A stretch of DNA of 53,420 bases from Methanosarcina sp. ERenArc_MAG2 (GCA_023955635.1 JAMXHR010000013.1:1-53420); one strand, 5' to 3'. Positions 1 to 9,582 are shown, numbered from the stretch's first letter. Made by a program: numbers and translations. The notes: generated by a model not told the origin, from the letters alone.

Positions 1-661
1 TAAAATTGCTTTTTACTTTTCGTTTTGATGCTATTTTTATTGTTCTTTTAAAATTATCCTCCAAAATTAGCTTGTAAACTGAAGGATTAAGAATGCTTAT
101 TTTAAGTAATATACATATAACCAGAGTTTCCCCAATAAAAATACATTCTCAAAAATCCAATTTTGAGGAAAATACATCCTATTAAGCTTTAAAAATAATA
201 TCTGTGCGGTTATGGCAACAGGCTCCATTTTCCGTTTACAGAATTACTTTTTGAAAATAAGGGGTAATAATACCTTAAAATATATATTTAGGATATTTGG
301 TTCCTTTAGCGGAAAATAAATTCTTTATCATCTGGACTCAAACCATTTTTAACCAATGAGCTGGTTTCAAAACCCCGGATATTCATGTTTTTGATTACAA
401 ATCTGTATTTCGGTCAGTTCTAGTGCACCGATTCCAAAATAAATTCCTTATTTAATGAAAATTCGTGATCGGTGAATCTATTAGAAAGTCAAGTTTTGTG
501 AATATACGTCGGAATCGCAGTACTAGTGATCTTGATTTATTTCCTTCGGAATATTTGTTTAGAGGTGTTGAAGGCAGTTTTGAAATAATTTCAAAAAATC
601 GGTCTCTTAGTAAAACATATCTGTCTCTTAGTAAAACATATCTAGCACTCTGCGAATATTA
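1..661. other. AT-rich intergenic stretch with a 21-bp tandem duplication
   Basis: No gene is convincingly visible. A short open frame at 465-662 shows no recognisable domain. It contains an almost perfect 21-bp tandem duplication (603-623 and 624-644, unit beginning TCTCTTAGTAAAACATATCT), which gives a repeated SLSKTYL in that frame. I regard the frame as chance or a relic. Confidence 0.4.
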
Positions 662-1186
662 ATGAATATGCCTCCGAAAAAGAAGGAAAATAAGATCCCA
701 GAGGAGGGTGCCAGAGGTAAGACTCCTTCCAAAATCTATACTCTGAATGTCTACCTGATTGGAGGTCCGGTAAGTGACGAGTTCGATGACCAGATCATCT
801 TCCGCACCATCCAGATTCGGGGGGACCAGACCTTAGAGGACTTCCACGAAAGTATCTTCAAGGCCTTCGATCGCTTCGATGGACATCTCTATGAATTTAT
901 ACTTGGCGTGGGCCCGGACGACAGGTCTGCCATCTATTCCTTGCCCATGGATATCGAGGTCTCGGGTTTAGAAGAAATGGCCGGCGACGTCCGTACCACT
1001 CTCATTGAGTCCCTGGGCCTGGAAGTAGGCCGAGCTTTTGGGTATCGCTTCGATTTCGGGGATGACTGGCTGCATCAGATAAACGTCATAGCCATTGAAA
1101 ATTCTCCGGGAAAAGGGAGGTATCCGAAGATTATAGAGAAAGTAGGAAAAAGTCCCCTGCAGTACCCTGACCAGAATGATGAATAA
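662..1186 (+). CDS. pRiA4b ORF-3-like family protein
   Basis: This 174-aa protein looks like the plasmid pRiA4b ORF-3 family, a widespread group of unknown biochemical function often carried on plasmids or next to transposons. The features seen are an early strand YTLNVYLIGGPVSDEF, the segment TLEDFHESIFKAFDRFDGHLYEF and the family-typical YRFDFGDDWLHQINV near residue 135. Residues 1-20 are a charged, probably disordered leader. ATG at 662 and ATG at 668 are both possible starts and neither has a clear ribosome site. Base composition is richer in GC than the preceding 600 bases. It is a single-gene unit, with a TetR gene converging on it from the other strand. Confidence 0.8.
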   Translation: MNMPPKKKENKIPEEGARGKTPSKIYTLNVYLIGGPVSDEFDDQIIFRTIQIRGDQTLEDFHESIFKAFDRFDGHLYEFILGVGPDDRSAIYSLPMDIEVSGLEEMAGDVRTTLIESLGLEVGRAFGYRFDFGDDWLHQINVIAIENSPGKGRYPKIIEKVGKSPLQYPDQNDE

Positions 1187-1253
1187 GGAGCGTTTTCTTC
1201 GCACTAATTTTTGATGCAGAATAGCTTAATGGCTGGCTTAAGCTGGAAAAAGC

Positions 1254-1895
1254 TCATATTGTCTCGTGATAACCCCATATCTTCAAAGATATGTCGACCA
1301 TCAGGTCGGTCAGGGCTTCTTCGCTCTTAATGAGGGATAGGTTGTAGATTATGTCGCTGATGATAATGCCTTTTATCGCAATCCCCCAGTCCATAAGGAC
1401 TTCCAGAGGATCTTTATCTCCTATTTCAACGCCATTGAAACTGCAAAAAAATTCGGACACCGCTTTGTAGTATTCATTTTTAAAATCCATATTTTTGACT
1501 TCATCCACGATTTCACCGTCGAGCAGTGCGGCCATGATCAACGCTTTTGACAAAGAGCTATTGTCTTTGATGTGTTGCTGCATATTTTTTATTACATTTC
1601 TCATGTAGCCAGGAAAATCATTAAAATCAATATTTTCGGGCCGTTTTGTCATAAATAGCTCATCGGCATATCGATAACTAATCTCCTTAAGGATGTCAAA
1701 CTTGCCGCCCGGGAAATATTTATAGATCAGTCCTATACTCACACCGCCAGCCTCAGCTATGTCCCGGATGGTCACATTTTCATAGCCTTTCGTCTCTATC
1801 AGCATGCACGTAGCATTCTGGATAGAGATAATTTTAGCCTTTTTGTTTCTTTTAACACTCGTCTGCTCATCCTCAACAGTCTTTTTAGCTAGCAT
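1254..1895 (-). CDS. TetR/AcrR-family transcriptional regulator
   Basis: This 213-aa protein has an N-terminal TetR helix-turn-helix: residues about 25-72 contain NATCMLIETKGYENVTIRDI followed by AEAGGVSIGLIYKYFPGGKF. The rest is an all-helical ligand-binding domain with no recognisable ligand signature. It starts at ATG 1895 behind the ribosome site TAGGAG. It is divergent from the secreted protein and ABC transporter genes that begin at 2087, and two copies of a TGAAC-N3-GTTCA palindrome lie between them. The simplest reading is a repressor that controls itself and the transporter cassette. A 55-bp relic of a paralogue lies beyond the cassette at about 6796. Confidence 0.88.
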   Translation of the reverse strand: MLAKKTVEDEQTSVKRNKKAKIISIQNATCMLIETKGYENVTIRDIAEAGGVSIGLIYKYFPGGKFDILKEISYRYADELFMTKRPENIDFNDFPGYMRNVIKNMQQHIKDNSSLSKALIMAALLDGEIVDEVKNMDFKNEYYKAVSEFFCSFNGVEIGDKDPLEVLMDWGIAIKGIIISDIIYNLSLIKSEEALTDLMVDISLKIWGYHETI

Positions 1896-1900
1896 ATGAA

Positions 1901-1979
1901 ATCTCCTAAGTGAACGTTGTTCAACAGATTTATTAATAAGTTGTCATTAATATCTCCTAAGTGAACATTGTTCAACAGC
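1901..1979. promoter_or_regulatory. Duplicated palindromic operator and leader between tetR and the transporter cassette
   Basis: Two 13-bp palindromes, TGAACGTTGTTCA (1911-1923) and TGAACATTGTTCA (1962-1974), sit 51 bp apart inside a longer direct duplication (1901-1927 and 1952-1978 differ at one base). On the minus strand each copy carries TAGGAG and then an ATG; the distal ATG opens a four-codon frame (M-T-T-Y-stop). The first palindrome overlaps the tetR leader. The inference is a TetR operator pair that represses tetR and possibly the divergent cassette. Confidence 0.75.
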
Positions 1980-2086
1980 TTTATTTATACGCTATATTCA
2001 TTAAATCTTAGTAAACTTATGTATAGCCCAGAAAATAAATATCTTTGAGATAAAAAATCATTTTATTCTCGAATCGGGGAAAAACC

Positions 2087-3238
2087 ATGAAAGCCGCGCT
2101 TTTCGTACTCTTTTTGTTTCTTATATCGGTCCTCCCGGTCTCTGCAGCAAATACCTCCCAGCTTGAGGGAACAGCTCCAGCTCGCATAGCCGAACTTTAC
2201 AGTGATCTCGAATCCTTTGATGTAACAATCTACTCAACCCAGCCGGAAGAGAACCTGACCCTTGAGGTATCTCTGATCAGGCCAGGAAAAGGGACTGAAG
2301 AGGTCATTACTACACAGGAATTCTCAACTGGCAGTTTTCCTGCAAATATGAAAGTCACGAAAGTTGGCTTCTGGGATGTCAGGAATGCCGAACGCGGGGC
2401 TTACACTCTGAAAGCAAGGCTTCTGGAGCAGGGGCAGGTACTTTCAGAATCAAAATCTGATTTTGTTTATGGCAGCAACTCAGCTTCCAGACTTCAGGTC
2501 AGTGACCTTATCCCCAATTCCGACGGGATCGCTGTTGTGCTCTCCCCAAATCAGGTTTCACTTTTTGATATCGAGTATATGCTTGTTGACGGGCACGATG
2601 TGATATATAAAACAAAAACCGAAAAGGCATCCCTAACCAGTATTCCGGAAGCCTTTTCTGCATCGTGGGGTACCCTCCTCGAAAGCAATAAAGAGTATAC
2701 AGGAAGAGTGAAGGTCCAGGTCTATTCCCCCAGTAAAGGATTTATTACTTCAACAGAGAATTTCACTGCCAGAGATGATGCAAAGATTACTGATATCTAT
2801 CAAGATGAGACCGGTGCAAGTGCAACTGTTTTAGGGCATTCCCAGGTGCCTTTTGAAGGAAGCCTGGTTTTTTCCGTATATGAACTTCAGGAAACCCCAG
2901 GGAGCAGCAGTTCGGTGTTTGTCGAATCTGTCCGCGAGAGAGTTCCCGTACTGCTGAATGATGATGACGAGACCGTTGAGGTTGCCTGGAGAGAAAGGCT
3001 TCCGGAAGGAGTCTACAGGCTTGAGATCGAACTTTTCGGCAACGATGGAGATATTATTGAGCGCAGGGAAACCATTATCGAGTCCGATCTTTCCCCCTCT
3101 AATGCGAGTGAAGTAAGCCCTGGCACAGAAAACGAAACCTCTGGAGAAAACGGCGGAGAAGGCACCCCTGGCTTTTCGGTTACTGCTGGAATTGCAGGGC
3201 TTGCCTTAGTTTTCGCCCTTTTCAAAAAACTGCATTAA
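2087..3238 (+). CDS. Secreted surface protein with PGF-CTERM anchor
   Basis: This 383-aa protein has an N-terminal signal peptide (residues 1-20, ending VSAAN) and a beta-rich extracellular body of probable Ig-like or adhesin repeats. A Ser/Asn/Glu/Gly-rich linker with glycosylation-type sequons (NAS, NET) follows. The C-terminus is TPGFSVTAGIAGLALVFALF plus KKLH. The PGF motif before a hydrophobic helix and basic tail matches the PGF-CTERM sorting signal that archaeosortase A processes to a lipid-anchored surface form (established knowledge). It is the first gene of the unit with the permeases at 3313 and 4650, so it may be the accessory, substrate-contacting part of that transporter; this is inferred from position only. 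Confidence 0.8.
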   Translation: MKAALFVLFLFLISVLPVSAANTSQLEGTAPARIAELYSDLESFDVTIYSTQPEENLTLEVSLIRPGKGTEEVITTQEFSTGSFPANMKVTKVGFWDVRNAERGAYTLKARLLEQGQVLSESKSDFVYGSNSASRLQVSDLIPNSDGIAVVLSPNQVSLFDIEYMLVDGHDVIYKTKTEKASLTSIPEAFSASWGTLLESNKEYTGRVKVQVYSPSKGFITSTENFTARDDAKITDIYQDETGASATVLGHSQVPFEGSLVFSVYELQETPGSSSSVFVESVRERVPVLLNDDDETVEVAWRERLPEGVYRLEIELFGNDGDIIERRETIIESDLSPSNASEVSPGTENETSGENGGEGTPGFSVTAGIAGLALVFALFKKLH

Positions 3239-3312
3239 AACCGTTTGCATAAAAATACAGACGCATCATCAGGAAAAAATCAGAATAAAACCTAAGAAAA
3301 GCCGTGAATCCC

Positions 3313-4482
3313 ATGCACTATGAACTCTTTATTGCCCTCAGGCAGATCCGGGCAAGAAAATTCCAGACTTTCCTTTCTGTAGGGGCAATAGCCCTTGCTG
3401 TAATGGTACTCACGTTTTCCCAGGCTCTTATGGTTGGTTTTACGGGAGAGCTTTACAACACTACCGTAAATAAACTCCCTCACGTCTCGGTCTCTCCTCA
3501 GGAAGGTGAAGATTATATCTATCTCTACAGGACTCTCATGGAAAGGATCGGTTCAATCGAAGGGGTTACTGCAGTTTCCCCTTTCCTTACGGGACAGGCT
3601 TCTTTCAGGTTTAAGGACAATTCCCTCAACTCAGAGCTTAAAGGTGTGGTCCCTTTAAAGGAAAATGAAATCAGCTCTATTGAAGAAGATATAATCGAAG
3701 GCAGTTTCCGGGAACTAGATTTTTCAAGAAATACGGTGGTTATCGGCTCAAGGCTGGCGGACAAACTTGAAGCTAATCTGGGTGACTTCATAGACGTGTC
3801 TTTTCCGAATGCAAACCCTCTTTCTCTCAGAATTGTGGGGATCTTTCATACAGGCTCCCCTTTGGACGAATCCATGACCTACACTTCCCTGGATACTGCT
3901 CAGCGATTCTATGATGTCCCGGATGTGGTTAATGGCATTTCAATCCGGCTCAGCGATTTCAATGTGGATCGGGAAGTCGCAGCCGAGATCGAGGAAACCG
4001 GTTACAGGGCAAGGGGCTGGACAGAAACAAATCCTGCAATCCTCCGTACCATTGCTGTCGAAACAACTTCAAACAACGTTATATATGGCCTTATTATTGT
4101 TATAGCCTCTTTTGGCGTGGTCAGCACTCTGAACCTTTCGATTATAAGTGCAGCAGGCCAGATAGGTACGCTCCGTGCTATGGGGGCTTCGGTCTCAAGC
4201 ATCCAGAGAGTTTTTATCCTCCAGAGCGGAATTCTCGGTCTGCTGGGCGCCCTTGCAGGTACTTTTGCAGGAGTCCTGATAGCCCTGGCAATAGGCCAGT
4301 ATGAAATCCCGGCAGCTCAATCCGATCTCTACGGCGGTATTACCTCTATCCCGATTGTTGTACACGCTCAGGGTATCGTGTTCATTATTGTCGCTGTGTT
4401 TCTACTGAACCTGATTACAGGAGTTTATCCTGCACGACAGGCAGCGAAGCTGGACCCTGCAAAGGCGATCAGTTCAAAGTAA
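3313..4482 (+). CDS. ABC transporter permease, FtsX/MacB (LolC/E-like) family
   Basis: This 389-aa integral membrane protein has the MacB/FtsX layout. One N-terminal membrane helix (about residues 18-38) is followed by a long extracellular periplasmic-core-type domain (about 40-250), then three C-terminal helices (about 255-280, 300-330, 350-375) and the family tail YPARQAAKLDPAKAIS. I prefer ATG 3313 (MHYELFIALRQI) to GTG 3304 because the paralogue at 4650 starts at the equivalent point (MYELKIALRQV). It lies 75 bp after the PGF-CTERM gene. It probably pairs with the second permease as a heterodimer driven by the ATPase at 6005. Confidence 0.88.
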   Translation: MHYELFIALRQIRARKFQTFLSVGAIALAVMVLTFSQALMVGFTGELYNTTVNKLPHVSVSPQEGEDYIYLYRTLMERIGSIEGVTAVSPFLTGQASFRFKDNSLNSELKGVVPLKENEISSIEEDIIEGSFRELDFSRNTVVIGSRLADKLEANLGDFIDVSFPNANPLSLRIVGIFHTGSPLDESMTYTSLDTAQRFYDVPDVVNGISIRLSDFNVDREVAAEIEETGYRARGWTETNPAILRTIAVETTSNNVIYGLIIVIASFGVVSTLNLSIISAAGQIGTLRAMGASVSSIQRVFILQSGILGLLGALAGTFAGVLIALAIGQYEIPAAQSDLYGGITSIPIVVHAQGIVFIIVAVFLLNLITGVYPARQAAKLDPAKAISSK

Positions 4483-4649
4483 GTACAGGTCTAGTACATT
4501 CCATAGCGTACTTAATAACTAAATTGGTAAAGATGAAATGCAAGTATCCTATTGGCTTAAAATCCTAACAGATTCAATATTCTGGAAATTGTGAAATTCC
4601 CAGCCAACTAAAAACCCTGATACGTATTCATATCTAGGAGATTATTCAG

Positions 4650-5819
4650 ATGTATGAACTGAAAATCGCTTTGAGGCAGGTATTATCCAGAAAAAAGCAG
4701 ACCCTTTTTGCCATACTTGCTGTTGCACTGGCAGTTGCCGTGATCACGGTAATGATGGCAATGCTTTCTGGTTTTCAGGATGAGCTTGTAACCTCAAGCA
4801 TAGAAAATAACCCTCATATCGTTATTAATCCTCAGGGCGAGAAAGAAGAGTTCATTCATCTTTACAGATATACATCTGCCCGAATTGCTGAAAAAGAGGG
4901 AGTTATAGCCGTGTCGCCTAAATACCTGGGCCAGGCGGCGCTGGAGTATCGGGACAATGACGAAGGGGTTTCTCTTCAGGGAGTCGAACCTCTGGCTGAA
5001 GAGAAGGTTATGAAGGTGAGTGAAGATGTTGTAGAAGGAGAATTCATGACCCTTGTCCCTACAAGGTACGGGATCCTGCTTGGGGATCAGCTTGCGAAAA
5101 ATCTTGAGGTTCATGTAGGAGACAGGGTGGACGCTGTTTTTCCGGGCTCGCAAACAACTTCTTTTAAGGTCGTGGGCCTGATCCATACCGGCACTGCTGC
5201 AGACGAGGTTACAGCCTATGCAAGGCTGGACTCTGTGCAGGACTTTTTTAACGAACCCGGAGTTGTGAGCACCATCGGAGTCAGGGTTGCAGACCCCTAT
5301 CAGGCAGATGTTATTGCAGGTTCGATTGAGAGAGAAACCGGGCTTGATGCTGTAAGCTGGAGCGAAGCAAACGCTGAAATTCTCAGTCTCCTTGATACCC
5401 AGATGATCTTTGCAAATATTTTCTATCTCCTGATCTACGGGATTGCAGGTTTCGGGATTGCAAATACCCTGATAACCATCGTTGCCCAGAGAACCAGGGA
5501 AATAGGCATTCTGAAAGCGATGGGAGCTTCTCAAAAGAGCATAATGGCCGTCTTTATTTTCCAGTCCATGGTCCTCGGAGCCATAGGTCTGATACTCGGT
5601 ACAATTCTCGGTTACATTGTGACCGTTGCTCTGCAGAGCTATGAAATAGAGGTACCTCAGGAGATGTATTTCGGGTTTCAGACTCTTCCTCTTGAGGTCG
5701 AACCGCTTAATTTTGTATATGCCGCTTTCTTTGCTTTTATTATCAATATCCTCTCAGGAATCTACCCTGCAAGGAAAGCTGCAAAACTTGACCCTGTAAA
5801 AGCTATTGAAAATGCCTGA
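4650..5819 (+). CDS. ABC transporter permease, FtsX/MacB (LolC/E-like) family, second subunit
   Basis: This 389-aa paralogue of the preceding permease shares its order: an N-terminal helix (about 18-40), an extracellular domain containing IRTGTAADEV-like and HTGTAADEVTAYARL segments, three C-terminal helices, and YPARKAAKLDPVKAIENA at the end. The segment TREIGILKAMGASQKSIM, which precedes the last helices, is characteristic of the family. ATG 4650 follows AGGAG at good spacing. Two permease genes plus one ATPase resemble LolCDE/MacB-like systems, which do mechanical work on extracellular substrates rather than transport small molecules across the membrane. The substrate is unknown. Confidence 0.88.
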   Translation: MYELKIALRQVLSRKKQTLFAILAVALAVAVITVMMAMLSGFQDELVTSSIENNPHIVINPQGEKEEFIHLYRYTSARIAEKEGVIAVSPKYLGQAALEYRDNDEGVSLQGVEPLAEEKVMKVSEDVVEGEFMTLVPTRYGILLGDQLAKNLEVHVGDRVDAVFPGSQTTSFKVVGLIHTGTAADEVTAYARLDSVQDFFNEPGVVSTIGVRVADPYQADVIAGSIERETGLDAVSWSEANAEILSLLDTQMIFANIFYLLIYGIAGFGIANTLITIVAQRTREIGILKAMGASQKSIMAVFIFQSMVLGAIGLILGTILGYIVTVALQSYEIEVPQEMYFGFQTLPLEVEPLNFVYAAFFAFIINILSGIYPARKAAKLDPVKAIENA

Positions 5820-6004
5820 ATATATAATCCACTTTCCTCAGGTGTGAAAGAAACCATACTATTTGACTTTCGCTTATAATTTATTTATAAAATCAGGTAT
5901 ATTCACTTAAAATTTGTAAGACTTAAGCAGTTGAACCGAAAAACAGCAGCAGTAAATATACAACTGTCTAAATTCCAATAATTCTAATGAGGCATCGGAA
6001 AAGC

Positions 6005-6687
6005 ATGACAGAAGAAAGCCCAATTATAGAGCTTAAGAACCTGACTAAAGTTTACAAAAACGGAGTGGAATTTCGAGCGCTTGACAATGTAAATCTGAAA
6101 ATTGAGAGAGGGGAATTCGTAGCAATTGTCGGGCCATCGGGTTCAGGCAAAAGTACACTTATGCATCTCATAGGCCTGCTGGACACTCCGAGCTCAGGCA
6201 CCCTCCTTATAGACAAAAATGATGTAACAAAAATGTCGGACAAAGAACTTTCCGAGACGAGAAACAGGACGCTTGGTTTTGTCTTCCAGTATCATCATTT
6301 GCTTCCGGATTTCACAGCCCTGGAAAATGTTATGATGCCGCTTTTGATTTCGGGGAAAAATAGGAAAGAAGCGACGGAAATTGCCGAAAAGCTTCTGAAG
6401 GAAGTAGGACTTGAAAATCGGATGGACCACAGACCTGGGGAACTTTCAGGGGGCAGAACCAGAGGGTTGCAATAGCAAGAGCATTGAGTTGTTCTCCTGC
6501 AATCGTGCTCGGGGACGAACCTACAGGCAACCTTGATACAAAAACGGGCGACATGATCTATGAACTTCTCAGGCAGTTGAACAAAGAGTATACTCAGACA
6601 TTTATCGTAGTTACTCATAGCGAGGATCTGGCTTCAAAAGCTGATAAAATTATCAGGCTTGTAGATGGAAAAATTACAGTTCAGTAA
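6005..6687 (+). CDS. ABC transporter ATPase, LolD/MacB type (one-base frameshift)
   Basis: The reconstructed product is about 227 aa, normal for LolD-type ATPases. Walker A is GPSGSGKST (about residue 42). The Q-loop region is [12 protein letters not shown]. The signature LSGG sits at the break, and after the shift come [13 protein letters not shown] (Walker B) and the H-loop VTHSEDLA. At about 6442-6450 the run in CTTTCAGGGGGCAG lacks one G; adding it gives [15 protein letters not shown]. The start may be ATG 5987 or ATG 6005. It is the energy unit for the permeases at 3313 and 4650. As written the protein would stop just after the signature motif. Confidence 0.85.
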
Positions 6688-6795
6688 GGAGAAAATTGGG
6701 GTATGCAAAAGGATAGGTAGAGTTTCTACTGTCAATAGTCCATTTTTTGCCCTGTAGAAACTCTGAATTTCATGAAAATTATTTTTTCAGCCTTT

Positions 6796-6850
6796 TCGCC
6801 ATCAAGCAGTGTGACCATGATCAATATTTTTCCAAAGAACTATTGTCTTT
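6796..6850 (-). pseudogene. Relic of a second TetR-type gene
   Basis: About 55 bp strongly resemble, in the same orientation, the part of the TetR gene at about 1519-1573 that encodes DNSSLSKALIMAALLDGE. Examples of shared stretches are GACCATGATCAA against GGCCATGATCAA and ACTATTGTCTTT against GCTATTGTCTTT. The flanks are not open. It looks like the stub of a paralogous regulator that once bracketed the transporter cassette. Confidence 0.5.
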
Positions 6851-7146
6851 ACTGAATTTTTAGCCAGTATACAATACTTCTTAGGGGAATATAGTTTAAA
6901 ACGACGTTAAAGGGCGAAAGGCACTTTTATTCGACAGAAAATTATCATCAGTTTTTGCAAATCCCATCTACCTTTGAGTCCGAAAATATTACTGGATAAC
7001 AAATGGTTTGCTATTGATTTTAAGGAAATATACGGCGAAAATTAATAAAAAATGGCACTTAGCTAATAAGACACTCCAAAATTCAATAATTGCATATTAG
7101 CAAGTAACCTCCATTCTTCTCTGTGGATGTTGAGATTCCACTTCTC
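6851..7146. other. AT-rich intergenic DNA
   Basis: No open frame, repeat or structured element is visible between the tetR relic and the CRISPR-like repeats. Confidence 0.4.
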
Positions 7147-7257
7147 GTTGTAAAACAGCTCCCAGCAAAACAGGAATTGAATCCCTATTTCGGCTTTCTT
7201 CTTGAGAGTAACTCTCATAAGTTGCAAAACGGCTTTCAGCAAAATAAGGATTGAAAC
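7147..7257 (+). CRISPR. Degenerate single-spacer CRISPR remnant
   Basis: Two 37-nt repeats, 7147-7183 (begins GTTGTAAAACAGCTCCCAGC, ends AATTGAATC) and 7221-7257 (begins GTTGCAAAACGGCTTTCAGC, ends GATTGAAAC), share 29 of 37 bases. They enclose a 37-nt unique spacer (7184-7220). The equal repeat and spacer length and the terminal ATTGAAAC are typical of archaeal type I/III arrays. No further repeat lies one period upstream, and no cas gene is in the window. It is probably a dead array end. Confidence 0.55.
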
Positions 7258-7728
7258 TAAAACACATTGAGTTGAACTTTTATTTAGTGATTATTTTTTA
7301 TTTATTTTTATATTTGTACAAGTGTGGATTTCTATTAACGATTTTCTCATAAATATTCATAACTTAGCTAAATTTAGAAAATTATATATATAGATTGATA
7401 TTTTCTGAAATAAATTTTTTTGAAGAGGCATTTCAGGCAATGAATGACGATAAACTTCAACTTCCATTCTTGCTCCATGACCTTGGTATATTTTTTAAGA
7501 GATCAGGCTTAACTATCTCCTAAAAATTCAGTAATTTGACGGAGACTGGAAATGGTAAGGAAGACGTGCACTCCACCTGGAGCGCGTCATTAGCTGAAGA
7601 ACTTGGTCTGAACCGGGATATTCAGAATGTAATATTATATTACTATAATTATATTACTATATCACTATAATCGTGACCCTCCGGAAGGGGAAAATGCAAG
7701 AACACCGAATCGAAAATGAGGCATACCA
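7258..7728. promoter_or_regulatory. Non-coding upstream region of the frh operon
   Basis: About 470 bp without a convincing gene. It contains very AT-rich DNA, and at about 7630-7668 a repetitive TATATTACTATA-type tract that could supply a TATA box. It ends with a small hairpin-capable CCCTCCGGAAGGG at about 7677-7690 and the ribosome site GAGG before the frhA start. The hydrogenase promoter must lie here; the exact site cannot be fixed from sequence. Confidence 0.4.
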
Positions 7729-9098
7729 TTGACGAAAGTTATAGAAATCTCTCCAACCACAAGACATGAAGGCCACTCCAAGCTCACCATGAAGGTAGAT
7801 GATCGGGGTATCGTCGAGCGAGGAGACTGGCTCTCCATCACCCCGGTAAGGGGTATTGAGAAGCTCGCCATAGGTAAGACGATGGACCAGGTCCCGAAGA
7901 TTGCCTCTCGGGTCTGCGGTATCTGTCCCATCGCCCACACCCTGGCGAGCACCGAGGCCATGGAGGCTTCGATCGGCTGCGAGATCCCCGAGGACGCAAA
8001 GCTCCTGAGGGTCATTCTCCATGCCGCAAACCGCCTTCACAGCATCGCCCTGCACAACATCCTGATCCTCCCGGACTTTTACATCCCTGGAACGGAGACG
8101 AAGATCACCCCGTTCGCTAAGGAGCAGCCATTCAGGAGCATTGTGGAGAGGATCTTCCGAATCCGCGAGATCGGACAGACCATTGGAGCCATCGCAGGCG
8201 GCGAGGCTATCCACCCTTCCAACCCAAGGGTCGGCGGGATGTACCACAACGTGAGTCCTCTGGCAAAACAGAAGATGGCCGACCTGGCGAAGGAAGGTCT
8301 CTCCTTTCCCACGAGCAGATGGAGTTCATGCTCGATGTAATAAGGGACATGCAGAACCGGGGGTTCACAGACGTCGCAGGCAAGCAGATTCCGATCCCCA
8401 AGAAGCTTGGGTACCACGACCAGGGGGTTATGGCTACCTCCCCGATGTACGGTTCATCCAGTCTGGACGAGAAGCCCATGTGGGACTTCGCCCGGTGGAA
8501 GGAGACCCGGCCATGGGAGTGGTACATGGGTGAGGTAACCATCGATCTTGAGGACCCGAGCTACCCAATCGGCGGCACCACGAAGGCCGGAACCAAGGCC
8601 AACCCCCGGATGGAAGCCTGCAACAGTGTTCCGACCTACGATGGCCAGCCGGTTGAGGTCGGCCCGAGGGCAAGGCTCGCAACTTTCAAGAACTTTACCG
8701 AGAAGGGGACCTTTGCCCAGCACATTGCCAGGCAGATGGAGTACCCCGACTGCTGCTACACCATCCTAAAGTGCCTTGACAGCCTGAATACCTCAGGCAA
8801 GATCCTCGCTGACCACATCCCCCAGGGAGACGGGTCCATGGGCTGGGCCGCGAACGAGGCCCCGCGAGGGACTGATGTCCACCTCGCACGGGTGAAGGAC
8901 GGGCGGGTGTTGTGGTACGAGATGCTTGTACCCACAACCTGGAACCTTCCGACCTGCAGCCGCAGTCTGACCGGAGCACCCTGGCAGATAGCCGAGATGG
9001 TCGTCCGGGCCTATGATCCGTGCGTCTCGTGCGCAACTCACATGATCGTGATGGACGAGAAAAACAAGATAGTCGCACAAAAGCTACTCCAGTGGTGA
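7729..9098 (+). CDS. frhA: Coenzyme F420-reducing hydrogenase large subunit FrhA (one-base frameshift)
   Basis: This is the large [NiFe]-centre subunit of the enzyme that reduces F420 with H2 in the cytoplasm. The two nickel-ligand motifs are present: RVCGICPIAHT (about residue 60) and DPCVSCATH near the C-terminus. The extension after that His (MIVMDEKNKIVAQKLLQW) is what the maturation protease removes. The reconstructed length is 456 aa. One base, most likely a C in TCTCC at about 8300-8308, is missing; restoring it joins DLAKEGLSL to SHEQMEFMLDVIRDM. The start is TTG 7729 behind GAGG. First gene of frhADGB. Confidence 0.93.
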
Positions 9099-9103
9099 AG
9101 GGA

Positions 9104-9582
9104 ATGGAAACGCTGTACTCCGAGATCGTGGTGGCAGGCTGCGGCAATCCGCTTTATGCAGATGACGGGTTCGGACCCGCAGTCGTGGAGTGTCTCAAGG
9201 GTCTCGAACTCCCCGAAAATGTCACTGTCGTTGACGCGGGGCTCGGGGGTCCACATTTCGTCTTTACCCTCCTTAATCCCGAGTCCACAAAGACTCTTAT
9301 TATCGTGGACATTGCGGACTTCGAAGGGGAACCCGGCGAACTCAGGTGGCTCACCGTTGACGAGCTCCCCTGGGGAGCTACAGGGACGCCCACTCCTGGG
9401 ATCTGACCGAGCCGCTCCAGTGCATCAAGGACGATATCCGGATCCGGGTCCTTGCATGCCAGAAGAAGTACGTTTCTGCCCCTGAGATGGTCATCGGGAT
9501 TACAGACGAGGTACAGAGAGCCATTCCGGACGCTGTATCCGAGATACTGAAGGAAATTGGGATGAACTATGGAACTGCTTAA
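9104..9582 (+). CDS. frhD: Hydrogenase maturation endopeptidase FrhD (one-base frameshift)
   Basis: This HycI/HyaD-type protease cleaves the FrhA C-terminus after nickel insertion. It shows the family start EIVVAGCGNPLYADDGFGP, where the conserved Asp of the D-D-G segment and a later Asp in VVDAGLGG are the expected metal-probing residues. The frame breaks at about 9369-9375, where TGGGGAGC lacks a G. Adding it gives LPWGSYRDAHSWDLTEPLQ and a 159-aa protein ending at 9582. It begins 5 bp after frhA and overlaps frhG by 14 bp. Having frhD in second place identifies the operon as frh-type rather than the freAEGB type, which lacks this gene. Confidence 0.9.

Noticed and set aside
465..662. 65-codon open frame before the pRiA4b-like gene
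   Set aside because: No domain or ribosome site, and it runs through a 21-bp tandem duplication; treated as chance or relic.
968..1204. Minus-strand frame inside the pRiA4b-like gene
   Set aside because: Overlaps a recognised gene in another frame and has no family pattern of its own.
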